Assembly (NCBI RefSeq): GCF_024764775.1
Contig: NZ_JALIGC010000035.1
Location: forward strand, 62,001-126,000
Source of the DNA: Scandinavium manionii
Lineage (GTDB): Bacteria > Pseudomonadota > Gammaproteobacteria > Enterobacterales > Enterobacteriaceae
Direction of reading: 5' to 3'
DNA length: 64,000 nt
In this document: positions 17,455-25,010 of the stretch, in pieces
Layout: each line of letters opens with the position of its first letter
How positions within the stretch are numbered: the first letter of the stretch is position 1
The notes under the pieces: generated by a model
The model's input: the letters and a program-made list of their open reading frames with translations, nothing else
Told to the model about the DNA's origin: nothing
Database searches by the model: none
Made by a program: the position numbers and the translations under genes

Positions 17455-18930
17455 TTAGGACTGGAACTCTGCATTGAGCAATGTTTCAGCCGTATCCTTC
17501 ACGCTTGCCAGCAGGATTTTTACATCCTCCAGACACACCGTTGGGTTCAACAGCGTCATCTTGAGGCACGTTATGCCGTCAGCTTCGGTTACCCCAACGT
17601 TGGCGCTCCCGGATGCCAGCAAAACGTCGCCGATACGCTGGTTTAACAAGGCGACAAATGCGCTATCGCCACTTTCCGGGCGGAACCGGAACAATACGCT
17701 TGCCAGTTGAGGCTGCATAACCAGTTCCAGATGCGGCTGTGCTGAAACATATTCAGCCACGTCTTGCGACAGCGTTACACCGTTATCAATGATGTCGGCG
17801 TACTGCTTTTTGCCTAACGCTTCAAGGCCCATCCACAGTTTCAGGGCATCAAACCGACGCGTGGTTTGCAGTGATTTTGACACGAGGTTCGGCACGCCCT
17901 GCTCTTCGTCAAAATCAGAGTTCAGGTACGCCGCCTGATAACGCATCAACTCGAAATGACGTGCGTCTTTCAACAGGAATGCACCACAGCTGATGGTCTG
18001 GAAGAATTGCTTGTGGAAATCCAGGGTGACAGAATCTGCGCATTCCAGGCCGTTCAGGTAATGGCGATACTTCTCAGAAAGCAGCAGTGCTCCGCCCCAT
18101 GCAGCATCGACGTGAACCCAGATATTTTCTTGCGTGGCAAGCGTTGTTATCTCGACTAACGGATCAATGGCACCTGCATCCGTGGTGCCGGCGGTGGCTA
18201 CAATCGCCATCACCTGCTCACCCTTGGCTTTCGCCTGCGCCAGTTTGGCTTTCAGATCAGCAAGATCCATCCGTGAGAACGCATCGGTTTTCACCTGGAT
18301 GACGGACTGATAGCCCAGCCCCATCAACGCCATATTTTTTTGCACAGAAAAGTGTGCGCTTTCAGAGCAGAACACTTTGATTTTGCTCAGATCGCCCGTT
18401 AATCCCTGCAACTGGACGGAATGCCCCTGACGCGCGAAGAAGGCATCACGCGCCAGCATCAGCCCCATCAGGTTACTCTGGGTGCCACCACTGGTGAACA
18501 CGCCGGCATCACCGACGCTGTATCCCACCTGTTCCCGCAGCCACTGAATGAGTTTTACCTCAATGATAGTCGCTGACGGGCTTTGATCCCAGGAGTCCAT
18601 ACTCTGATTAGTGGCGTTGATCAACACCTCCGCGGCCTGGCTGATGACCAGGCTTGGGCAGTGCAGATGCGCCACGCATTGGGCGTGATGGACAGAAAGA
18701 CTGTCCTTGAGGAAATACTCAACTGCACGCGCAATGGCGGCCTGGTTGCCCAGGCCCTCTGAGGTAAAGTTCAACTGGATGCGTTCGCGCAGCTGGTCGA
18801 CGGTTTTCCCCTGATACATTTCAGGCTGCTTTAACCAGTCGATAACCGCCTGGCTGCTCTGCTCAATGGCATCCTGATAGGCGGCGACACTTTGCGCCGA
18901 ACCGGACAAAATCGGGTTGTTATCTGACAC
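17455..18930 (-). CDS. ddc: L-2,4-diaminobutyrate decarboxylase
   Basis: A 491-residue PLP enzyme of the group II decarboxylase family. It turns L-2,4-diaminobutyrate into 1,3-diaminopropane. The pyridoxal-binding lysine lies in TLDFHKQFFQ, preceded by the family motif VHVDAAWGGALLLS. The N-terminal AHLHCPSL and FTSGGTQSNLMGL segments are also typical. It starts 14 bp after the stop of dat on the same strand, so the two form an operon (dat then ddc). The pairing with dat rules out glutamate or aromatic decarboxylase as the more likely reading. Confidence 0.9.
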   Translation of the reverse strand: MSDNNPILSGSAQSVAAYQDAIEQSSQAVIDWLKQPEMYQGKTVDQLRERIQLNFTSEGLGNQAAIARAVEYFLKDSLSVHHAQCVAHLHCPSLVISQAAEVLINATNQSMDSWDQSPSATIIEVKLIQWLREQVGYSVGDAGVFTSGGTQSNLMGLMLARDAFFARQGHSVQLQGLTGDLSKIKVFCSESAHFSVQKNMALMGLGYQSVIQVKTDAFSRMDLADLKAKLAQAKAKGEQVMAIVATAGTTDAGAIDPLVEITTLATQENIWVHVDAAWGGALLLSEKYRHYLNGLECADSVTLDFHKQFFQTISCGAFLLKDARHFELMRYQAAYLNSDFDEEQGVPNLVSKSLQTTRRFDALKLWMGLEALGKKQYADIIDNGVTLSQDVAEYVSAQPHLELVMQPQLASVLFRFRPESGDSAFVALLNQRIGDVLLASGSANVGVTEADGITCLKMTLLNPTVCLEDVKILLASVKDTAETLLNAEFQS

Positions 18931-18944
18931 TGAGTTAGCTCCGA

Positions 18945-20330
18945 TTAAACTGGCTTGATGCCAGCGCCCTGCAAGGCGTTTTCAAATTTATCGAGGAAAA
19001 TTTCCAGCTCTTCATCGGTGATCAGCAGAGACGGCAGCAGGCGCAGGACGCAACCATGACGTCCACCACGCTCCAGAATCAGTCCGGATTCGAAGCATTT
19101 TTTCTGCAACAGTGCAGAAAGTTCGCCATCTGCCGGGTAGCATCCCATATGATCCTGTGCTTCATTCGGATTCACGATTTCGATGCCGATCATCAGGCCC
19201 AGACCGCGTACGTGACCGATAACCGGGTAACGTTTTTGCAGGTCAGCCAGTTTGCCCTTCAGCCATTCACCCTGCACGGCAACTTTATCGGCAACGGACT
19301 CATCTTTAAGGATTTTAAGCGTGGTCAAGCCGGTGGCCATTGCCAGCTGGTTACCGCGGAATGTCCCGGTATGGTGGCCTGGCGCCCATGCGTCGAACTG
19401 TTTTTTGATGCCCAGTACAGCCAGCGGCAGACCGCCACCAACAGCTTTAGACATGACGATGATGTCGGGCTCGATACCGGCGTGCTCAAAGGCGAACAGT
19501 TTGCCGGTGCGGCAGAAACCAGCCTGGACTTCATCGAGGATCAGCAGAATGCCATGCTCCTGCGTGACTTTACGGATGCGCTGCAGCCACTCAACCGGGG
19601 CCGGGTTCACCCCGCCCTCACCCTGAACCGCTTCAAGGATCACCGCCGCTGGTTTGCGAACGCCGCTTTCAACGTCGTTGATCAGGTTTTCGAAATAGTA
19701 GGTCAGCGCTTTAACGCCAGCGTCACCGCCAATACCCAGCGGGCAGCGGTACAGATGCGGATAAGGCATAAACTGCACTTCCGGCATCATGTTGCTGACG
19801 GCTTCTTTTGGTGACAGGTTACCGGTTACGGAGAGCGCACCGTGCGTCATCCCGTGGTAGGCGCCGGAGAAGCTGATAATGCCTGAACGGCCAGTGACTT
19901 TTTTCGCCAGTTTAAGTGCCGCTTCAACCGCATCCGCGCCTGACGGACCGGTGAATTGCAGGCAATATTCTTTGCCCTGACCCGGTAATAAAGAGAGTAA
20001 ATAAGATGAAAATTCATCTTTCAGAGGCGTGGTCAAATCCAGCGTATGTAACGGTAAGCCGCTGCTGATGACACTTTGAATGCTTTGAAGCACGTCAGGA
20101 TGATTATGACCCAGCGCCAACGTTCCGGCGCCTGCCAGACAATCAAGATATTGATTATTTTCAACGTCGGTTATCCATACGCCCTGTGCTTTGGCAATCG
20201 CCAAGGGCAGCTTACGTGGGTAGCTTCTGACGTTAGATTCAAACTCGGCTTGTCTTGCGAGGAAGGTATCATTGCTTTGAGGTAATGAATGAGCACTTAA
20301 AGTATCAATACGGACTTTATCCGTCATCAT
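18945..20330 (-). CDS. dat: L-2,4-diaminobutyrate:2-oxoglutarate aminotransferase
   Basis: A 461-residue class III aminotransferase that makes L-2,4-diaminobutyrate from aspartate 4-semialdehyde with glutamate as amino donor. Visible marks are the cofactor region GPSGADAVEAALKLAKKVTG, the metal-like LILDEVQAGFCRTGK and the PLP lysine in IVMSKAVGGGLPLAV. Two ATG codons lie in tandem at the start; AGGAG is seven bases before the second (20327), which may be the true one. The gene is first of the dat-ddc operon and divergent from a LysC-like gene whose pathway feeds its substrate. Confidence 0.92.
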   Translation of the reverse strand: MMTDKVRIDTLSAHSLPQSNDTFLARQAEFESNVRSYPRKLPLAIAKAQGVWITDVENNQYLDCLAGAGTLALGHNHPDVLQSIQSVISSGLPLHTLDLTTPLKDEFSSYLLSLLPGQGKEYCLQFTGPSGADAVEAALKLAKKVTGRSGIISFSGAYHGMTHGALSVTGNLSPKEAVSNMMPEVQFMPYPHLYRCPLGIGGDAGVKALTYYFENLINDVESGVRKPAAVILEAVQGEGGVNPAPVEWLQRIRKVTQEHGILLILDEVQAGFCRTGKLFAFEHAGIEPDIIVMSKAVGGGLPLAVLGIKKQFDAWAPGHHTGTFRGNQLAMATGLTTLKILKDESVADKVAVQGEWLKGKLADLQKRYPVIGHVRGLGLMIGIEIVNPNEAQDHMGCYPADGELSALLQKKCFESGLILERGGRHGCVLRLLPSLLITDEELEIFLDKFENALQGAGIKPV

Positions 20331-20713
20331 ATCACTCCTACAACCACGGGTATTAATAACACCGGATTGAGTTAAAGGTTAAAAGGATTGCCTGTAAAAA
20401 ACGCGGCTAATATATGTTTTTTTAAAAAAGGACTCAATCATTTTTTTAATTTTAACTTTTATCATTAAAATCAATGATTAATGGTGTTTATTTGATTTTT
20501 AACTGGCATTTATGACTGTTTGCAATGTCATGAAACACATCATTTTCTTATGGTTTACATTTCCCTGTCGCAAATTTTTCCCAAATGATGCAAGAATCAT
20601 CCCATAACACATTATTTTTATTGGTTTATTTCTTAGGGAAATAAAAACATCGATCCCTAAAGATAAATCACTTACTATGTCGCGCTTATTTATGGCATCC
20701 GTAAATAAAGAAC

Positions 20714-20840
20714 TATACCCAAAATAATTCGAGTTGCATCGCGGCGGCAAGAGAATGAGTCTCGATGAGCTTAGTAACCTAAGTGATTCGGGCCAGTGAG
20801 CGTAGCCAACAAAGATGCAGCTTGAAGGATGACGGGTATA
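20714..20840. repeat. ERIC element (127 bp), copy 1
   Basis: It begins TATACCC and ends GACGGGTATA as imperfect inverted ends. Inside is the ERIC core GATGAGCTTAG, then AAGTGATTCGGG and GTAGCCAAC. It is nearly the same as the copy at 43260. The rest of the 20331-20947 gap is AT-rich promoter DNA for dat and the aspartokinase, with no frame I can support. No lysine riboswitch of the kind found before E. coli lysC fits into the 107 bp after the repeat. Confidence 0.85.
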
Positions 20841-20947
20841 AACAGAAATGTTCGCGGGCGGACATTTCGTAAGGTGAAGCGAGCTTCCCTTATGCCGAGA
20901 ATGAAAGTTTCTTGCCATCTTTTATGGCGCCCTGAGATGAGAGTGTT

Positions 20948-22309
20948 ATGACACGCGTTTATCCACAATTCGTCATTGCCAAATTTGGCGGTACCAGCGT
21001 TGCTGACTTCGACTCTATGAATCGTAGTGCCGGTATTGTTCTTGCAGATGACCACGTTCGTCTGGTCGTTTTATCTGCCTCCGCAGGTGTTACCAATCTA
21101 TTAGTCGAACTTTCTAAAGGTCTGGAAAGTCACGATCGGATGGATAAAATTGATACCCTTCGCGCTATCCAGCACAACATTATTTCCCGTTTAAAATCGC
21201 CGTCGATCGTTGCCAGGCAAATCGACCAACTACTTGAAAATATTGCCCATCTTGCCGAAACGGCATCGGCTACGCCGTCCACTGCACTGAGTGATGAACT
21301 GGTCAGCCATGGTGAACTGATGTCTAGCCTGTTATTCACTGAGGTTCTTCGGGAACGGGAAGCCAGGGCAGAATGGTTTGATGCGCGTAAAGTCATCCGA
21401 ACAAACTCCCTCTACGGCTGCGCAGAACCCCATCTCAGCCTTGTGGAAACACAGGTCGAGACCCATCTTCGCCCACGTCTTGAACAGACGATTGTTATCA
21501 CTCAGGGATTTATTGGCAGTGATGAAAATGAGCAGACTACGACGCTTGGACGGGGCGGCAGCGACTACACCGCCTCCCTGCTTGGGGAAGCATTGCACGC
21601 CGCACGGGTCGATATCTGGACTGATGTGGCTGGGATCTACACCACCGATCCGCGCATTGTGGCGCAGGCCCGCCGTATCGACCATATCTCCTTTTCAGAA
21701 GCCAGTAATATGGCCACTTTTGGTGCGAAGGTACTTCATCCGGCGACCCTGTTACCGGCAATGCGGAAAAACATCCCGGTCTTTGTCGGTTCCAGCAAAA
21801 ATACCGCAGCTGGTGGAACGCTGGTTCGCCGCGAGACAGAAAATCCGCCGCAATATCGCGCCATTGCCGTTCGCCGCAAACAGACCCTACTGAGATTACA
21901 CAGCCTGCACCAGCGACCAGCATATGCATTTTTTGCCGACATTTTTACGATTATGGCAGAGCATCAGGTTGATGTGGATCTGGTCACCACCACCGAGCGA
22001 GGCATCGCGATGGCCCTGAACGGCACGGGTTGCACATCAGGAGACGGTGACACATTAACCACCGCGCTGTTGACCGCCCTCTCTGCTCATTGTCAGGTCG
22101 AGATTGAAACCGGGTTGGCATTGATCACAGTGATTGGCAATCAACTCCCTCGTAGTCCAGGCGTATGCCGGGATGCCTTTATGGAATCAGAGGAGTATTG
22201 CGTGCGAATGATTTTTCATGGCGCATCCAATGACAATCTTTGTTTCCTGCTGCCGGAGAATACTGCCGACGACGCGATTGTGACGCTACACCGTAGATTA
22301 TTTGAGTAA
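20948..22309 (+). CDS. LysC-like aspartokinase (second copy, altered lysine site)
   Basis: A 453-residue monofunctional aspartokinase close to E. coli LysC: KFGGTSVADFD at the start, SHGELMS, TTTLGRGGSDYTA, DIWTDVAGIYTTDPR, MATFGAKVLHPATLLPA and paired ACT domains. It phosphorylates aspartate, the first step toward aspartate semialdehyde. Compared with LysC from memory, several positions known from feedback-resistant E. coli mutants differ: E250 is N, M318 Q, G323 A, L325 F, S345 T, V347 R and T352 A (own numbers 254, 322, 327, 329, 349, 351, 356). Catalytic motifs are kept. Position next to dat-ddc suggests a lysine-insensitive enzyme feeding diaminopropane synthesis. The true lysC should lie elsewhere. 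Confidence 0.9.
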   Translation: MTRVYPQFVIAKFGGTSVADFDSMNRSAGIVLADDHVRLVVLSASAGVTNLLVELSKGLESHDRMDKIDTLRAIQHNIISRLKSPSIVARQIDQLLENIAHLAETASATPSTALSDELVSHGELMSSLLFTEVLREREARAEWFDARKVIRTNSLYGCAEPHLSLVETQVETHLRPRLEQTIVITQGFIGSDENEQTTTLGRGGSDYTASLLGEALHAARVDIWTDVAGIYTTDPRIVAQARRIDHISFSEASNMATFGAKVLHPATLLPAMRKNIPVFVGSSKNTAAGGTLVRRETENPPQYRAIAVRRKQTLLRLHSLHQRPAYAFFADIFTIMAEHQVDVDLVTTTERGIAMALNGTGCTSGDGDTLTTALLTALSAHCQVEIETGLALITVIGNQLPRSPGVCRDAFMESEEYCVRMIFHGASNDNLCFLLPENTADDAIVTLHRRLFE

Positions 22310-22314
22310 GCCAG

Positions 22315-22342
22315 AACAGGGGCGTGCATGCGTCCCTGTTTC
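22315..22342 (+). terminator. Terminator after the aspartokinase gene
   Basis: AACAGGG pairs with CCCTGTT around a short loop, followed by TTTC. Confidence 0.55.
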
Positions 22343-22454
22343 ATCGAAGCGCGAGTGAATCGACTTCAGCGTATCCATGATTCCCGACGGAATACACATA
22401 CTCTTTTGCCCCTTCGTGCTATGGTGAGGCCCGTTCATTGAAGAGTTAATCATT

Positions 22455-22619
22455 ATGTCTTTTCTCGACTACGCAATGAAGCTCATTGGTGGTGCGTCGA
22501 CGACGACGGTCACCTGCCCCAATTGTGGTGTTAAATCAACGCAGGCTGCCTCAAAAATACGACTCAAACAGGCAATGCTGTGTCCGGGATGCAAATCCCT
22601 GTTTATCGCGTCACGCTAA
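22455..22619 (+). CDS. Small zinc-ribbon protein, 54 residues
   Basis: An ATG at 22455 opens a 54-codon frame. Two CxxC pairs, VTCPNCGVKS and MLCPGCKSLF, are set like a zinc ribbon; the N terminus is amphipathic (MSFLDYAMKLIGG). It resembles the YnfU family of small zinc-binding proteins, which I recall only loosely. It stands alone with its own terminator and no operon partners. Zinc binding is a strong inference from the cysteines; the role is unknown. Confidence 0.75.
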   Translation: MSFLDYAMKLIGGASTTTVTCPNCGVKSTQAASKIRLKQAMLCPGCKSLFIASR

Positions 22620-22635
22620 ACTTTCGAACCGCATT

Positions 22636-22665
22636 CAGAACACCAGCCTGGTGTTCTGTTTTCAT
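22636..22665 (+). terminator. Terminator of the zinc-ribbon gene
   Basis: CAGAACACCAG and TGGTGTTCTG form a perfect stem, followed by TTTTCATTTT. Confidence 0.8.
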
Positions 22666-22884
22666 TTTCAATCCCATTTCTTTGCGTCAAATAAAACACG
22701 CTTCATGATGACTGGCTCATATTTGGCATAAGGCGACAAAACACGTCCATTACTTAAATCAGGATCCGGATATTTTTTTATAAACAGAAAAAATGGTGTC
22801 AGGCTCACGCTTCGTTTTATTGGGCTTGAGAAACAGGGTTATGCCACTTAGTGTAGTTCTCTGATATCCCGGCTGGAACAGACA

Positions 22885-24585
22885 ATGAAAACATTACTGG
22901 CAATAAACTCACCGCTGATTAAAAAAATTGCGACATTCTCCTTTTTAATCGTTTGTCTGGCGTCTGTGTTGTCATGGGGGTTAATTAAAGATGCTTATGA
23001 ACATTATAGTCAGGCACAAAATAACATTGAGCAATTTTCTGACTTTTATCGGGTGCTGGATGTCTCTAACAAACTCGCTGAAGAACGTGGGTATGCGAAT
23101 CAGCTGATATTCGCGACGGTTGGAAGCATGGCCCATGCTAAAGCGGCCTTCATTAAAAGCCAGATGGAAACCGATGAAGCGCTAACAAAAGTCCCTCAGG
23201 ATATCCTCTCCAGCACTCTGTTACAGAACACGCTTTCACATCTGATTCGAGGCCGTGAAGAGGTTGATATCTATGCGGCAGGCCCCAGAACAGACCCGCA
23301 TGAAGCCAGGAAAGCCGTTGATATGATGATGGAGTCGACGGAGTATTTTCACAATGTGCTGTTTGTTAAAACCGAATCCTTCATCAAAATGGAGCCAACT
23401 GCCTTCAGCGCCATTTTGCAAGGTCAGGCCCTAGGGGAGTTGAGAAATTCAACAGGAAAACTGGGGTCTTATTTTTTGTATTACCTGAACACTGGAACGC
23501 CGTTGTCTGAATCCCAGCTGGAGAAAATATCCAGAGCCTGGCAACAAATTGAAACTCAATGGTGGTTGTTGGGTATTCCGACCAGCTACAGTTCTGACAC
23601 GGACTCGTTTCGCACGTTAATGCTGAAAACCCGGCATGACTTTCAGAATAAAGGTGCAGCGCTGATACGCCACCTCCAGACTCAAAGTGAAAACAGAGAA
23701 TTTTATTCTGTCTCGGTCAGCGAATTTACCGTCCGTTATCAGGACAGCCTTAATACATTTAATGACATGCTTCAAATGTATTTATTTAACGTCCATCAGT
23801 ATTATGGCAAAGTGAAAAATCAGGCGCTGGAGCATTTTGTCCTGACGCTTATTATCCTTTTTACTATCTATTCACTGGCGATAATCGGTATTCTGTATAT
23901 CCATTTCAACGTGGTGAAACCCTTATTGAAACTGAATGTCAGGGCGAAATCTATGGGCGAAGATGACGTGTCATCCCCCGCTTATCAGGAAGTCTGCGAG
24001 ATAAAAGCGCTGCAGTCCAGCCTTGATAAGCTCGAAGAACATATCGATGAAAACAGAATACTCAGCGATGAGCTCAAAAAACTCACTGAAATTGATGCGC
24101 TTACCGGGGTGTTAAATCGTCGCGGGTTCGAACTACAACGGGAAAAACTGCTCTCAACGGTCAGCGCTGACACGCCGGTCTGGCTGGTGTTAATCGATAT
24201 TGATCATTTCAAACGGATCAACGATACCTGGGGCCATCCCGCGGGGGATAAGGTTTTGGCCAGCCTGGGCGATACCTTAAATCATGTCGCCCTGCCCAAT
24301 TGGATGGTTGCCCGAATCGGCGGAGAGGAGTTTGCCGTAATGTTCAGTTCGGATAGCCAACAGGATGTTCTGAACTCTGTCCGCAGGCTGCAAATGGCCT
24401 GCAGGAATTTGCGCGTCATGACCGATAATGGCGAGGTCATACGTTTAACCGCCAGTTTTGGCGTGGCAAAAGGCTTACCTGCTGACCAGGACAGAATGAT
24501 GTCTGATGCCGACCAGGCGCTCTATCAATCGAAAAAAACAGGTCGCGATAAAATTACCGGCATTGGAGATGCGGAGTCGCACTAA
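22885..24585 (+). CDS. Membrane-bound diguanylate cyclase (GGDEF family)
   Basis: A 566-residue cyclase making cyclic di-GMP. A transmembrane segment (about residues 13-35) and another (about 313-340, LTLIILFTIYSLAIIGILYI) bracket a periplasmic domain of some 280 residues that must hold the sensor; I do not recognise its fold. A coiled linker leads to the GGDEF domain, with LIDIDHFKRINDTWGHPAGD and the active signature GGEEF at 479-483. The RxxD inhibitory site expected just before the signature is missing, so product feedback is probably weak. It ends four bases into the convergent VF530-like gene. Confidence 0.92.
   Translation: MKTLLAINSPLIKKIATFSFLIVCLASVLSWGLIKDAYEHYSQAQNNIEQFSDFYRVLDVSNKLAEERGYANQLIFATVGSMAHAKAAFIKSQMETDEALTKVPQDILSSTLLQNTLSHLIRGREEVDIYAAGPRTDPHEARKAVDMMMESTEYFHNVLFVKTESFIKMEPTAFSAILQGQALGELRNSTGKLGSYFLYYLNTGTPLSESQLEKISRAWQQIETQWWLLGIPTSYSSDTDSFRTLMLKTRHDFQNKGAALIRHLQTQSENREFYSVSVSEFTVRYQDSLNTFNDMLQMYLFNVHQYYGKVKNQALEHFVLTLIILFTIYSLAIIGILYIHFNVVKPLLKLNVRAKSMGEDDVSSPAYQEVCEIKALQSSLDKLEEHIDENRILSDELKKLTEIDALTGVLNRRGFELQREKLLSTVSADTPVWLVLIDIDHFKRINDTWGHPAGDKVLASLGDTLNHVALPNWMVARIGGEEFAVMFSSDSQQDVLNSVRRLQMACRNLRVMTDNGEVIRLTASFGVAKGLPADQDRMMSDADQALYQSKKTGRDKITGIGDAESH
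24290..24297 (-). other. KOPS octamer pointing left toward dif
   Basis: CCCTGCCC on the plus strand (GGGCAGGG on the minus strand), correctly oriented. Confidence 0.5.
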
Positions 24586-24866
24586 TCCTGCGGCTTTTTA
24601 CTCTGCCAGTTTGCCCATGGGCTTTCATCATCGATGTTCTCTTGCTGGTCGTGAAGATAATCAATGTACAAGTCTTCAACTTCTTTGCGTGCCCACGGTG
24701 TACGACGCAGGAATTTCAGGCTCGATTTAATGCTCGGGTCGCTTTTGAAACAGTTAATTTTGATGCGTTTCGCCAGTTCAGGCCAGCCGTATTTATTCAC
24801 CAGCGTGGTGAGTAGTGCTTCAAGTGTGACGCCGTGCAGCGGATCTTTGGAGGACGGGTTAGTCAT
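24582..24866 (-). CDS. VF530-type DNA-binding protein (DUF2132)
   Basis: A 94-residue protein with the DUF2132 hallmark: KDPLHGVTLEALLTTLVNKYGW, then KINCFKSDPSIKSSLKFLRRTPWAR. The ATG at 24866 follows AGGAAACAGA, so I prefer it to the longer frame from 24899. Members are small helical proteins thought to bind DNA; the biological role is unknown. It converges on the diguanylate cyclase gene with a short overlap. Confidence 0.85.
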   Translation of the reverse strand: MTNPSSKDPLHGVTLEALLTTLVNKYGWPELAKRIKINCFKSDPSIKSSLKFLRRTPWARKEVEDLYIDYLHDQQENIDDESPWANWQSKKPQD

Positions 24867-24960
24867 TCTGTTTCCTGCGATTCCTGTGAAATTGCGCACA
24901 CCATACTGGCTCCAAAAGCCATGTGCAACCTACGGGGGGCGCGGCACCCGCTTCAGGTCG

Positions 24961-24996
24961 AAAAAAGCGGGAATGCTCGATGAGAAGCGCTCCCGC
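24961..24996 (-). terminator. Terminator of the EF-G paralogue gene
   Basis: On the minus strand GCGGGA and TCCCGC pair around an 18-base loop, followed by six T's. Confidence 0.7.
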
Positions 24997-25010
24997 CAGG
25001 TTATTACTTT

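Noticed and set aside
17455..18930. Reading ddc as glutamate decarboxylase, since gadB lies in the E. coli terminus region
   Set aside because: The sequence motifs and the linked diaminobutyrate aminotransferase favour diaminobutyrate decarboxylase.
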